From positions 62,001 to 126,000 of the forward strand of contig QWDQ01000062.1 of assembly GCA_003868215.1 (NCBI GenBank): a DNA stretch of 64,000 nt, in the 5' to 3' direction. Below are positions 10,940 through 21,275 of this stretch, one piece after another (positions within the stretch are counted from its first letter, which is position 1; every line of letters starts with the position of its first letter). Source of the stretch: Pseudophaeomoniella oleicola. Taxonomy: Eukaryota; Ascomycota; Eurotiomycetes; Phaeomoniellales; Phaeomoniellaceae. A program made the position numbers and the translations under genes. The notes beneath the pieces are model-generated. The model saw nothing but the letters and a program-made list of their open reading frames with translations, made no database searches and was not told the DNA's origin.

Positions 10940-12448
10940 ATGGCCGACACAGCTCAGTCAGTGCCTCCAACGGAGCCCGCATCCCAGGAGTCGCAGGCGG
11001 GACTGGATGAAGACAGGACCCCTACTTTGAGGAGGGTGGCTACAGCAGATCAGCCAAGAGTGTGTTGGATCTGTTATGCTGATAGTAATGAAGACGACGA
11101 GACTACCTCGACGACGTGGCGAACACCTTGTCCATGTGCGCTGACAGCCCATGAAGGGTGTCTGTTGGACTGGGTAGCCGACCTCGAGAATCCTAAGAAT
11201 AGGAAAGGAACGAGACCTGATAAGATTTTATGTCCACAGTGCAAGTCGGAGATCAGAATTGCAAGACCACGGTCGCTAGTGATTGATGGGATGAAAGGAA
11301 TCGATCAATTGGTGTCGAAATTGACATTTCCTGGGGTTATATTCACTTTTGCAGGGACTTTATGGGCTGGAGCGTTCTATCATGGGCTTCAGAGTCTCTA
11401 CCTAGTGTTCGGTGAGGAAGATGCCGATCGGATATTACACCATGCTGCGCGTCATTCTGGAGTGAAGCAAGTTGGGTTACCTCTGATACCGATCAGTCTC
11501 ATCATGGCGCGAACGAGATACAGGGACTTTATTCTGCCAGCGACGACTTTCTTCATAGAAGCGACTCAGATGTATGACGGCTTGTCCTTGGACTTTACAA
11601 TATGGCCGCCGGCTGCCAGCACAGTCTTCGCCTGTCTACCTCTGGTCCAGAACGTGTATTCACTAGTCTGGCGACGGACGTTCGGCGAACTTGAGAAGAA
11701 ATGGTTAGCGGAGGTGCAACCAAGGGCAGGCCAGGCGGAGGACAATGAACAAGGCGCCCAACAAGTTGGAAACATGGCTGAGGATAATCAAAACGATGAT
11801 GTGGTGTTTGAGATGGAGGTGAATTTTGCAATTGGCGGTGGGGATGACGAAGTGGTAATACCACCACAAGATGCTGCTGCTCCACCACCACCACCACCAC
11901 CTGTTGCAAATCTCAATGCCAATCGAGACCATGCGGCAAACGACGAAGCACGTCCTCAAGGCAATGCCAATGCAGCAGAGGCTCAGCCACAGCCAGCACA
12001 GGCACAGGCACAACAAGGGCCGCTCGTGCATCAGGCGAACGCTTTCATCGGGGAGACCACTTCCACTGCCACCAGTATTCTAGGAGCCCTTCTGTTTCCC
12101 GCCATATCATCCGGAATGGGCGTGCTTCTCGAACATGTTCTACCGGTGACTTGGACGACTCCACCAGTGAGCCCACCGAACCCCATCTTACCATTCGATT
12201 CCGAATTTCTGTCTAACATCTGGTCAATGTTTGCTGGAAAGGTTGGAGAGAGAACGGCGTCGGGTATCAAACGATTACCGCTTCTGCAGACGCGCTGGGG
12301 AAGGTCAGTCATTGGTGGTTGCTTATTCGTCGTCGTCAAGGACTTCGCAATGCTGTATTGGAGATATCGCTCAGCAAAGAACCATCGATCGAGGAGGGTC
12401 ATGGACTGGGACAAGAGATCAGGGACTTGGAGATTTCCATCAAATTGA
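10940..12448 (+). CDS. RING-CH (MARCH-type) membrane E3 ubiquitin ligase
   Basis: A single exon of 502 residues. The ATG at 10940 (CCGCGATGG context) is preferred over an in-frame ATG 27 nt upstream. A RING-CH zinc finger lies at about residues 42-105: CWIC, PCPC, AHEGC and CPQC provide the ligands in C4HC3 order, with a four-residue gap between the second CxC and the His, shorter than in animal MARCH proteins. Hydrophobic stretches follow (about 125-150, 170-190, 215-235 and two near the C-terminus, around 390-410 and 455-470), so it is probably a multi-pass membrane protein. Between the membrane clusters is an acidic, Pro- and Ala/Gln-rich insert containing eight prolines in a row. Family knowledge suggests it ubiquitinates membrane proteins at the ER or mitochondria; the substrate and exact organelle cannot be read from the sequence. 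Confidence 0.85.
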   Translation: MADTAQSVPPTEPASQESQAGLDEDRTPTLRRVATADQPRVCWICYADSNEDDETTSTTWRTPCPCALTAHEGCLLDWVADLENPKNRKGTRPDKILCPQCKSEIRIARPRSLVIDGMKGIDQLVSKLTFPGVIFTFAGTLWAGAFYHGLQSLYLVFGEEDADRILHHAARHSGVKQVGLPLIPISLIMARTRYRDFILPATTFFIEATQMYDGLSLDFTIWPPAASTVFACLPLVQNVYSLVWRRTFGELEKKWLAEVQPRAGQAEDNEQGAQQVGNMAEDNQNDDVVFEMEVNFAIGGGDDEVVIPPQDAAAPPPPPPPVANLNANRDHAANDEARPQGNANAAEAQPQPAQAQAQQGPLVHQANAFIGETTSTATSILGALLFPAISSGMGVLLEHVLPVTWTTPPVSPPNPILPFDSEFLSNIWSMFAGKVGERTASGIKRLPLLQTRWGRSVIGGCLFVVVKDFAMLYWRYRSAKNHRSRRVMDWDKRSGTWRFPSN

Positions 12449-12921
12449 ACCCTGGGTGTGACGGTCGAATGAGCTTCTTCTAGTGATTTAGCATTTCCAG
12501 GCGTTGAGATACCCCCTCTTAAAGGCGATATTGTCATTCTTCTATAGATCTGGAAGCAATGACTCGTAATCAAATAGTTCTGGTATAAGATACACAGTAT
12601 TATCTCCAGTAGGCATTTCGAATGGTTTTACTGCAGTTTCGTTCATTTGAGGGCGAATCCCCAAGAAGTGAGTGGTTCTGTAGCTGCGCCGGATGCTCTT
12701 GGCTTGGCGTTTGCTGATAAGGATCCGAAAGTCATTATATATCAATCATCCCCCCTGTCTGAGTCATTGTGTCGACGAAAGCAATAGGTCTTTCAAAAGG
12801 AGGCCGAACCTCGTTGTTTTTATTTTTATTTTTAATTATTGTCTTTATATTTCCTTCTGCCTAAAATCCTTCAGCATCGTTTCTTTGGTTTTGCGTATTC
12901 GTGACCCTTGTCATTCTCGAG
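12449..12921. other. Intergenic, promoter of the DAO oxidoreductase
   Basis: About 470 nt between tandem plus-strand genes. The last 170 nt are T-rich (TTTTTATTTTTATTTTTAATTATT near 12818-12841) and probably form the promoter and leader of the downstream gene. No coding region is supported. Confidence 0.65.
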
Positions 12922-15024
12922 ATGTCGAATCACGCATCTTCGCTCCCCTCTCCTAACCCGTCCACGTCCTTCTGGCACAAGGACCCTTCCCCGCTGCTTT
13001 TGGGACACCGTACAACTTCATCTCTACCTGCCCACGCCGACGTCGTAATCATCGGCAGCGGTATCACGGGTACAAGTGTGGCATGGCATCTATTGACGCA
13101 TCCGCAAACAACCACTACAACCCGGAATTCGGAAGGCTGCTCAAACAATGACGCAGCATCATCATCACCAGAGGCAAATTCATTATTGAACGTCGTGATG
13201 CTGGAAGCCCGTGAAGCGTGTTGGGGAGCGACGGGGAGGAACGGAGGACACTGTCAACCGCTCATCTACGAACATCCGTCCGATCCGACCATTGGCCATT
13301 TCGAGATCGCTAACCTGTACGCGTTGAAATCGCTGATCGAAGAGGAAGGGATCGATTGTGAGTTCCACGTGCAACAAGGGGTGAGGGGCATCTACGCGGA
13401 GAAGGACGTCGAGGACATGAAGGAACGTCTAGAGATCTTACGAGAGGCTGATCCGGATTTGGCTAAGCATTCGAAACTGGTCACGGACGCGGACGAGTTG
13501 AGGACATTGAGGCTTCCGACTGCGAAGGCGGCTGTGGTTACAGACATTGCGGCAAGGATGTGGCCGTACAAGTTTGTGGCAGGGATTCTGGAACGATTGA
13601 TAGAGCGGTACCCGCTTGAGACTGGCGTTGATGGCAGCAGCAGAAGTACGCCGTCGAATACCAAGGATACATTCAACCTCCAGACCAACACCCCTGTCCT
13701 CTCCTTGACTCCCACCTCCTCTTCTACCAACCCGTCCGAGACCCTCTGGACACTCGAAACCCCCCGCGGCCAGATTCAAACCCCCAAGGTCGTCCTCGCA
13801 ACAAATGCCTACACCTCACATCTCCTACCCTCTTTCTCCGACCTCATCGTCCCCTGCCGCGGCCAAATGTCATCTCTCCTACCACCACCCAGCCTTTCCA
13901 GCGACGACAGCCACCACCACCACCACCACAGCAGAGGAGAAGGAAGAAGGCTAGCTTCGAGCTATGGGTTCATGGGCAAGGGAACGGATGACTACTTGAT
14001 CCAACGCGACTCGGCGAAGGGCGGAGAATTAATGTTCGGCGGCGGCAGGTCCAAGGGTCCCAGTCTTGGGGTTTCGGATGATAGCGAGATCGATGCCACG
14101 GCGGCACGATACCTTCGCAGAGCGCTGATCGACTACTTTGATCTCAAAGACCCGTTTTCCTCTGTATCATCCTCTCCACAACCTCATCCTTCTTCTTCTT
14201 CTCCTTCTTCCGAACAACAGCCCTACTCACCTATCACCACCGCCACCCCACCAATACCTCCCTCTTCCCTCCTTGCCCTCGAAAAAGAAGAAACCTCCCT
14301 TCCCCTCCTCCCCGCAACCTACGAATGGACCGGTATAATGGGTTTCTCGCGCGACTCCCTCCCCTTCCTCGGCCCCATCCCCCCCTCCCTTCTCCTTCCT
14401 TTTTCCTCCCCAACCTCTTCCTCCTCTCCCCCGTCCCCCTCCCCATCCTCTTCATCATCCGGCCTCTACATATCCTCCTCCTACACCGGCCACGGCATGC
14501 CCAACGCCTGGCTCTGCGGCTCCTTTATCGGCCGCCTCCTCCTCCTCTCCTTTTCCGAGCCTTCCACTTCTTCGTTAGCTTCGTTAGCGTCGCACATGGG
14601 AGTTCCGAACAGTTACATCATCACGACATCACGCGTGGAAAAGGCACGGAGGGGGAAAACGGTTGGCGAGATGGATGTGGAGTTTTCTTGGACGAAGGGG
14701 AAAGGGGATGGGGATGGGGATGGGGAAGACGAAGAGGAAGAGGAAGGGGAAGAGGAAGAGGAAGGGTTTGTTATTGTTGAGAAGGAGATGGAAAATGGTG
14801 GTGGTATCAAGAGGGAGGAGGAGAAGAAGAAGAAGGAGGAGGAGGTGCAGGTGCAGGAAACAACACTGAATACAACGGCGTCGTGGATAGGAAGAGGAGG
14901 AGGTGCAGGTGCAGGAAACAACACTGAATACAACGGCGTCGTGGATAGGAAGAGGAGGAGGAGCAGCAGCAGCAGCAGCAGCAGAAGGAGGACGGAATCG
15001 ATGTGTTATTTCGTAATTAATTAG
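12922..15024 (+). CDS. FAD-dependent oxidoreductase (DAO family) with low-complexity inserts and tail
   Basis: A single exon of 700 residues starting at ATG 12922. The dinucleotide-binding motif VVIIGSGITGTSVAWHL is at about residues 41-57, followed by EAREACWGATGRNGGHCQP, a typical FAD-contact segment of fungal DAO (D-amino-acid oxidase/glycine oxidase-like) proteins. A second conserved part, EWTGIMGFSRDSLPFLG ... YTGHGMPNAWLCG, is the C-terminal FAD-binding region. The substrate cannot be deduced. The gene is odd. It carries a His6 run, two Ser/Pro-rich inserts around the second FAD block, and about 100 residues beyond the usual end (after SYIITTSRVEKAR) made of Glu-rich, Lys-rich and Ser/Arg-rich tracts. 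That tail contains a 58-bp duplication read in two frames (14836-14961). The core looks functional; the tail may be recent microsatellite growth. Its 3' end converges on ILV2. Confidence 0.85.
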   Translation: MSNHASSLPSPNPSTSFWHKDPSPLLLGHRTTSSLPAHADVVIIGSGITGTSVAWHLLTHPQTTTTTRNSEGCSNNDAASSSPEANSLLNVVMLEAREACWGATGRNGGHCQPLIYEHPSDPTIGHFEIANLYALKSLIEEEGIDCEFHVQQGVRGIYAEKDVEDMKERLEILREADPDLAKHSKLVTDADELRTLRLPTAKAAVVTDIAARMWPYKFVAGILERLIERYPLETGVDGSSRSTPSNTKDTFNLQTNTPVLSLTPTSSSTNPSETLWTLETPRGQIQTPKVVLATNAYTSHLLPSFSDLIVPCRGQMSSLLPPPSLSSDDSHHHHHHSRGEGRRLASSYGFMGKGTDDYLIQRDSAKGGELMFGGGRSKGPSLGVSDDSEIDATAARYLRRALIDYFDLKDPFSSVSSSPQPHPSSSSPSSEQQPYSPITTATPPIPPSSLLALEKEETSLPLLPATYEWTGIMGFSRDSLPFLGPIPPSLLLPFSSPTSSSSPPSPSPSSSSSGLYISSSYTGHGMPNAWLCGSFIGRLLLLSFSEPSTSSLASLASHMGVPNSYIITTSRVEKARRGKTVGEMDVEFSWTKGKGDGDGDGEDEEEEEGEEEEEGFVIVEKEMENGGGIKREEEKKKKEEEVQVQETTLNTTASWIGRGGGAGAGNNTEYNGVVDRKRRRSSSSSSSRRRTESMCYFVIN
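14836..14961 (+). repeat. 58-bp exact tandem duplication inside the DAO gene tail
   Basis: Bases 14836-14903 recur exactly 58 bp further on; the identity runs for 126 bp in all, about 2.2 copies. The unit holds GTGCAGGTGCAGG and AACGGCGTCGTGG. Because 58 is not a multiple of three, the copies are translated in different frames: the first as VQVQETTLNTTASW, the second as AGAGNNTEYNGVVD. The lack of any mismatch suggests a recent event. Confidence 0.95.
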
Positions 15025-15823
15025 AAGCCGTCTCGTAGTTTACTTAGCACCCCGGCCCAAAAGACGAATAACTATCATATGAAATCTCATCATATATATA
15101 TATATAATAGATCGATAACATTCCCCCCCCTAATCGTCCTCTCCCTTCCTAAAACCATTTCATCATCATATCTTGCCTGAGGTATGGTAGATATGTAATG
15201 TAAAGCGTTTTACGTTGAATATGATCTTCTCTTTTTTTCTTTCTTTTTTCTTTTAATCAATTGACTATCAAGGATTGAGCTATGGAGCATATGAGGTGAG
15301 GAGGTAACCATGAGAGAATTGATTCCCTACAAAAACTTTTTCATCCTTTCCCAACCATCAATCCTTGGCCACGGAGGATGTAACCTCTTCGTCTTCTTCG
15401 TTCACTACTTTAAGCACTTTTTATCAAGACGCCCTCTTGACAGATGCATGCTGTGCCACAGATGTCTTCCACTCCAACTTCGTTCATTGTACAAAGACAT
15501 GAGAAAAACAGAATATGTTGAAGAAATGGATCCAACGCAAATCGCATGCTAAAACAAAAGCCACCAACTGAATGACCCACGAGCAGAGATAGAGCTGCAC
15601 AAGTTTTGGTTCGTCTCCATAACACCGGGAACGCCCGCCCATGACAGGATGGATTTTATGTATATCGAAGATGTTGGTTGATGATAGCGCATCGAAAGGA
15701 TCCAGGATTCCTGGGAGACAATTGGTCCAATAGATCCAGTTGATTCAAGATGTTGTCCCGTGAGGAGCTTTTTAAAAAATACCGTGAAGAGGGGTTGCCG
15801 ATTCCCAAGTTTGTAACTGGAGT
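15025..15823. other. Convergent intergenic region DAO / ILV2
   Basis: This 800-nt stretch between converging 3' ends holds both 3' UTRs. It contains a short (AT)n tract near 15092-15105, a C9 run near 15123 and a CTTTT-rich segment near 15225-15255. Short open frames at 15.3-15.6 kb have no recognisable protein character. Confidence 0.65.
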
Positions 15824-18099
15824 CTAGAATCCTTTCTTCTTCAGTGCATCCCGGCGCACCTTCTCCTTCTTTTCATCATATATCAAAAAGTCATGAAGAG
15901 CATTGCCTCCTGGTACCATGGGTAGGACTGGTACCTTTTTATCTGTTAGGACTTCCAACAAAGCAGGACCTTCACCGCTGCCTTCAATCAACCACTTCAA
16001 GCTCTCTTCGACATCTGCAGGCTTGGCACATCTTCTCGCGGGTACACCCATGGCCTCTGACAGTCTGACGAAATCAGGGTTCTTCTGGTGCGTGTGTGAG
16101 AATCGGTCGTCATAAAACAGGGATTGCCATTGAGTAACCATGCCTTGCTCCTCGTTGTTCAGGATAATGACTTTGACACCGATATTGAACTGGTGTGCAG
16201 TGGAGAGCTCTGTAAGTGTCATGTTGAATGAAGCATCACCGTCGATATCGATAACGAGAGCATCAGGTCTGCCAACCTTCGCACCGATAGCTGAAGGGAG
16301 ACCAAATCCCATCGTTCCAAGACCGCCGGATGTAACCATAGTCCTTGGGGCTCTCCATCTGAAATGTTGTGCGACCCACATCTGATGTTGACCTACACCC
16401 GTGGAGATAATTGTGCGGTCCTTCATGTGGCTGGTCAGGTCCGAGAGCCGTTCAATAAGTTGCTGTGGTTTGATGAGTCCGTCAGGTGTCTCATGTTCGT
16501 AGTTCGAAAGTGGAAATCTTTGCTTCCAATCCTTGATCTGTGCGAACCATTCTGGTCTCGAAGCAACTTTTTCGACGAGTGGAAGGAGGGTAGACAGATT
16601 AGCAGTGACATCACCTTCCACAGCTTCGGTAGCTTGCACAACCTTGTTGATGTTCTTGGGCATAACTTCAAAATGAACAATTCCACCACGGTTCTCAGCA
16701 GCCGCAGCCTTAGCTTGTGGAGCGAATTTGGAGATATTGCCGGTCACACGATCATCGAATCGTGCACCAAGGGCCAAGATCAGATCAGCTTCCTGCATGG
16801 CCATGTTTGCATATGCCGCGCCGTGCATTCCAAGCATATGAAGGGCCTTCTCATCCATCTCGTCAAAAGCACCGAGGCCAAGGAGCGTCGTTGTCACTGG
16901 GATCTGAGCCTTTTCGGATAACTCCCTGAGGAATTTTGGCCCATCGGGGTGTCCCAAAACACCATGGCCAGCGTATATGATTGGCTTTTTGGACACGTTC
17001 ACGAGTCTAGCAACACGCGAGATAGATGCATCAAGGTGCCTCTTGCTCAGATCACGAGCTGCGATTGTGGCTGCACTTGGGTGTGCCGGTAAAGTGCTCT
17101 GTGTTGGAATAGGTCTCCTCAGGATTGCGGCAGTAACATCCTTCGGTAAATCGACTAGAACAGGTCCTGGACGGCCGCTGGTAGCAATTTCGAAAGCCTC
17201 CTTTATTCTCAAAGGGAGTTCAGCAACGTTCTTTACCATGACGTTCCACTTCGTGCATGCTCTTGAGATACCAATGACATCTGCCTCTTGGAAAGCATCG
17301 GTCCCAATCGCGGTTGTCGGCACCTGTCCACAGAAGACGACCATTGGCGTGCCGTCTAAAAGGGCATCTTGCATTGGCGTGATAACGTTGGTGGCACCCG
17401 GTCCAGATGTGACAAGGACAACACCAGTCTTTCCGGTGGCTCGAGCGTATCCTTCAGCCATATGACCCGCTCCTTGCTCGTGTTTGGGGAGAACGAATTC
17501 GAAATGCTTTGAGTTGTATATGGCGTCGAATACGGGAAGAATCGCACCACCAGGGTAACCGACTGTAATCCGTCAGATTAACCGTCAATAGAAACCAGAG
17601 TAACACTTACAAACATGCTTTACACCTTGTCGTAACATCATCTCGTGGAATATTTCTCCGCCATTGAGCCCGATGAACCTGGTCATTGTGAGTCACATGC
17701 CTCAGAAGACACCAATTACTCAGTAGCACGTACGAATCGTCCATATCAGGCATTCGCCTGTTCTGCAGAGGCGAAACATCATTTCGCTTGAAGTCCTGGT
17801 TGAAAGCAGGGCTTGGTACAGGCCTTGCATTTCTGTGCGACGAATTAGTCCAATGTGAACCCCCTCCGAGAAAAGTCCGCTGTGGCGAGGAACACTCACG
17901 ATGCAGGCGCAGCAGCTGTGGTTTGATTCCTCTTCGTGGCTTCTGCCGGGTTGCGTGTACTGGTGGTCGTTGTCGTCGATGATGGCTTATGGGGTGAAAC
18001 GGCAGCGACAGCGGGGGAGGAGGAGAAGAGCCGGGTGGTGGAGGGCGTTCTTCGTGGAATGGAGCGCAGAGCGCATCTGGATTGCCTGAAGGGCAACAT
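15824..18099 (-). CDS. ILV2: Acetolactate synthase catalytic subunit, mitochondrial
   Basis: Four exons: 18099-17900, 17832-17734, 17678-17611 and 17562-15824, with introns of 67, 55 and 48 nt; 701 residues. It is the ThDP-dependent enzyme that condenses pyruvate (or pyruvate plus 2-oxobutyrate) to acetohydroxy acids, the first common step of Val, Leu and Ile synthesis, in the mitochondrial matrix. The N-terminus (MLPFRQSRCALRSIPRR...) is an Arg/Ser-rich presequence. FIGLNGGEIFHEM, GYPGGAILPVFDAIY and the catalytic-Glu region KHEQGAGHMAEGYARATG follow. The C-terminal half has the ThDP/Mg motif IDIDGDASFNMT...NNEEQGMVTQW. The residues linked to sulfonylurea resistance are wild-type (Pro in GQVPTTAIGTDAF, Trp in MVTQWQS). 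An in-frame ATG nine codons upstream (18126) is possible, but 18099 gives a standard presequence. A perfect ATGAGTCA site lies about 105 nt upstream. Confidence 0.96.
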
Positions 18100-18780
18100 G
18101 GTAGGGAAACTATCTCTCACAGACAAATGATATTGCCAATTAGAAAACGTGACGGAGGAGAAGACTCCCTTATAAAGAGAGAGAAAAAGGAAATGTCGAG
18201 CAATGAGTCAAGAGGGTAATAACCAGTGGTGAGTGACTCTTTGCAAATCTTGCCATGGATCGTTTGAGTCTCGAAAATTGTGGATGCCGATCTCGGCCAT
18301 AAATTTAAGGGAAGATTTCTGAGTGGCTGTTTCAATCCTGATAAATGCGGGGAGGCCTCGACAGTCAGACGAAATTCGGATTTCTTCGGCATTTCCCCAG
18401 GTTCATTCGCTTAGATTTATAGACACTTACTTTTATTAGTCCTTACATATGCAAATACTAGGTACCTGTATGTGTACGGTCCTCAGAATTAGATCCAGTA
18501 TCTATTCTATAAGTACAATTCTATTCTCAAAATGTTGTGATACATGGTCAAAAGCTCTTGAACGCTCCGCCAAATCATTGATGCTCGCTTGACGCATACC
18601 CGCTGACTCTTCGGATCACAGGTTAACACCCAATATGTCCAATGGGAGATGTTTGCAGCTCCGAAATCTGCTATGTCGTAGCTGATAGTCTGTCTGCCAC
18701 ACAGCTTGCGCACGGCCGTCGGAGCTTGAAGTTGTAGACAAGTAAATGTAGTTTTGGGGCTTTCGACTGGCCTGTTTGGC
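18100..18780. other. Intergenic ILV2 promoter and MRPL28 3' region
   Basis: Both flanking genes are on the minus strand. The left part holds the ILV2 promoter with the CPC1-type site. Near 18460 there is an ACTAGGTACCTG word. The short open frames at 18.12-18.39 and 18.51-18.84 kb on the minus strand show no protein family features. Confidence 0.65.
18203..18210. promoter_or_regulatory. Predicted CPC1/Gcn4 general-control site upstream of ILV2
   Basis: The sequence ATGAGTCA is the reverse complement of TGACTCAT, the Gcn4/CPC1 bZIP consensus, and sits 104-111 nt upstream of the ILV2 start. A one-mismatch half site, TGACTCT, is at 18234-18240. ILV genes are classical targets of amino-acid cross-pathway control, so induction on amino-acid starvation is inferred. 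Confidence 0.65.
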
Positions 18781-19543
18781 TCATGATCTTGTCCAGTTGC
18801 TATCCCAGATCCCCCCTTCAACCCTACCAGAGTCTCCTTCACCTTTTTCTCCCAGTCTCACGCCGAGACCTCCAACCCATTCTCCGCCTTGCCCTCTACC
18901 ATATTCAATTGGTATATAACCATGCTTCCATAAACCCTTCTTAATCATGCTTTTTCTGAACAACTTTCCGCCGTCTCCTGCCCCAACCCTGAGTTCCTCG
19001 CACGCTGCACGCATTGCATTCCACTGCCTCTCTAATTCAAGCGTACGTTCTTTACGGACCTTCGCCCGGTAAAGTTGCCAGGCTCTATGTATAGTCCAAT
19101 GTCGTAGGGCTCGTGTTCGGGAAAGGCGAAGCGGTCGGGGGACGAGGGTCGACGGATGATAAAGAAAGTATCGGATGAGGGCTATGAAGTATCAGCAGCT
19201 GTCGTAATAGGTCAAGCATATATGATCCATGTTCTAGAAATGCGGCCCTTTCGTGCACCTAATCTAGCTTTGCTGGAACGAGAAGGGCTCACGTACTGAT
19301 TCGTTTGTCTGGTTTCTTGCCTTCCTTTTTCCTCGCCTGCCGAACGGTACTTTGTGAGAAAGAGCGGCGCTGCTCTGTGGCCCATGGCGTCGATATTGTC
19401 TTACGGGATGTTGAACTGCTCTTGGGTATTGTGTGGTTGGTGAGCGTGCTTTGGCTGATGTTGATGGCTCCTGTTTGTCTTCCGGACTGTAGGGGTTGCT
19501 GGAAAACTTTGGCCAATGAGGCCAGCACAGGCGAAAATCGCAT
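18781..19543 (-). CDS. MRPL28: Mitochondrial large ribosomal subunit protein mL40 (MRPL28)
   Basis: Two exons, 19543-19297 and 19181-18781, with a 115-nt intron whose removal joins RKKEGKKPDKRI to TLIRYFLYHPST; 215 residues. The N-terminal 65 residues are Ser/Thr/Arg-rich with RSFSQSTVRQA, typical of a matrix-targeting presequence. The conserved part, with RPLRLSRTRALRHWTIHRAWQLYRAK and then RQWNAMRAACEELR and GYIPIEYGR, matches fungal MRPL28/mL40. It is a structural part of the mitoribosome 54S subunit. The ATG at 19543 is the one that leaves a plausible presequence; an open frame in another register upstream (to 19596) does not fit the splice. Assignment rests on recalled family sequence, not on a search. 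Confidence 0.88.
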
Positions 19544-20119
19544 GACGAAAGTGCGGCAGACTTTGTGACCGGATCTTTATGGAAGTTCTGGCACACGAAG
19601 AAAACAATATGATCGTTAGTCGCCTTGGTCCAGAGTTATTGGTATGTCGATTGCTTGAAGCTTGCCGCGAGCTATAAAATTCCGCGGCAGATTCTCTACA
19701 AGGTTTCGGAACCCGCTGTTCAGCTGAGTCAGCCACCCGCGCTCCGCTTGTTACCATATTGTATACTCATATTGCACTCGACCTCACAACCAGGGAAACT
19801 CACGTCCAAAAGATCGTCCTTGGTCTGTTTAAGAGTATACTATCTATGGTGGGTCCTACCTTTCGGCAGGATGGTGGTCAACCATTGACACATGGCCCCT
19901 TTTGCCTATCAATACAAGTTATACAAATCGCGACGAATCGCGTTCATTAGACTCCATCGCTGCCATTTCCCCTGAAATTTCGAGATGCACTGTTCCATGA
20001 CGCCCAATTATTAGTGCCAATGACACTGCCAAATCCTAGTGCCAAATCCCAGATGATGCCCACCAGTGTAGAAGCGATGTACAAACCCTTGTTTGGAGTG
20101 CCCCAAACGTAAAACGCCA
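19544..20119. other. Intergenic MRPL28 promoter / AT-hook gene 3' region
   Basis: About 575 nt between two minus-strand genes. Short open frames on both strands here lack recognisable features. Nothing else is supported. Confidence 0.6.
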
Positions 20120-21143
20120 TCAGGAGTCTTGCATTTCTAAATCACTTTCTTTCCCAACATCGATGGCGGTTGCAAGAGCTGCAAGGCTCTCCCTTTTCTT
20201 TTTCCCCCAAGAACCTTTTGGACGTCCTCTCCGTTCAACTTTCTTCGGCTCAGATGACGACTGCGCCACCTCGGTAGGTTTCTGATTTACCGCGGAAAAG
20301 GACGTCCGCGTGTCAGATGTCGATGTGTGCAACGGACCGTCCGTCTGTGCTGCGGAATCGAGTAACACCCTCTGGTCATTCGAAGGCTGGTCATTAGAAG
20401 ACTTCGGCTTGTTCTTCGTCCCTTTTGGACGACCCCGTCCCTTTGAAACTGGAGTACCGTCGGTCGTGGACGCTTTCCGCTTGAGTGGTCGTCCACTATT
20501 TATTGCTGCCCAAAGTGCAAGATCGCTATTCTCGGCAGCATCCGCGCCTTTAAGAACTGATTTGATACTTTGTATGTAGGCTTTGGGCACATAACCACTG
20601 GCACTTATCTTCCTTCCTGTCGACTGCAGTCCAGTCAGGAATTCCAATACAGAGCCAGTTTCAATTTTGCCTTCAATTAGGCCATTGAGAACGTCTTTGA
20701 TCTTACGGACTGTAGTCATCTCGATGGCAAGATGCTTCCTTAGAACTCTTATAAGATCTGTATTTGCCCCAGAATCCCCGGTGGGTGGAGGCGAGGGCGT
20801 CCGAATAGATGGGGCCCCCTTATGATCAGCTGACAATCTTGCAACAACCATTGCTGCCATCCACGGAGCAGCTTTCAATATAGCGTCAACTTGAGCCTTA
20901 GGTATATGACCGGTGATATGGTATGAAGGAGAAGGTAGACTAGGATAGGTGTCTATCGGAATCGAGATTTTCCAAAACATCTGAGCTCTAAAGAAATCCA
21001 GATTAGTCCCACTCAACTTGAAAGGATTCTCACAGATACAGCTGATTAGAAGCGAGACACCCTGGTGCTTTGGCATTCGCAAAGCAGCCTCTGGGGAACT
21101 GTTTTGGACAGCAGTTTCGGCACGACGAAAAGACTTGCCACAT
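20120..21143 (-). CDS. AT-hook protein of unknown function
   Basis: The exon 20987-20120 is secure as an open frame; the 5' end is not. My preferred model starts at ATG 21143 and removes a 46-nt intron (21033-20988; GTGAGA ... ACTAAT ... TTTAG), giving 325 residues with a Cys-rich start (SSCRNCCPKQFPRGC). Without splicing the frame opens at ATG 21082 instead (MRMPKHQG...) and gives 320 residues. Two AT-hook cores are visible, GRGRPKGTKNKPK near residue 225 and RRGRPKGSWGKKKRE near 300, so binding to the minor groove of AT-rich DNA is likely. Upstream are two related segments, TGHIPKAQVDAIL and SGYVPKAYIQSIK, each in a predicted helical block, suggesting an internal duplication. The linker is Ser/Asp/Thr-rich and probably disordered. 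I do not recognise the family. A nuclear chromatin or transcription role is inferred only. Confidence 0.65.
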
Positions 21144-21244
21144 AACTACAATCTAGAGACCACCTCTACATCAGATGTCAAGAAGAAAAGCAGCATTGTC
21201 AAATGAAGCAAGCGTAAAACGACAACGACATCAAAAAAGCTCCT

Positions 21245-21275
<31 letters not shown>

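Noticed and set aside
21248-21275. T28 tract as the tail of a retroposed element
   Set aside because: No adjoining element body or flanking duplication is visible; a mononucleotide microsatellite explains it.
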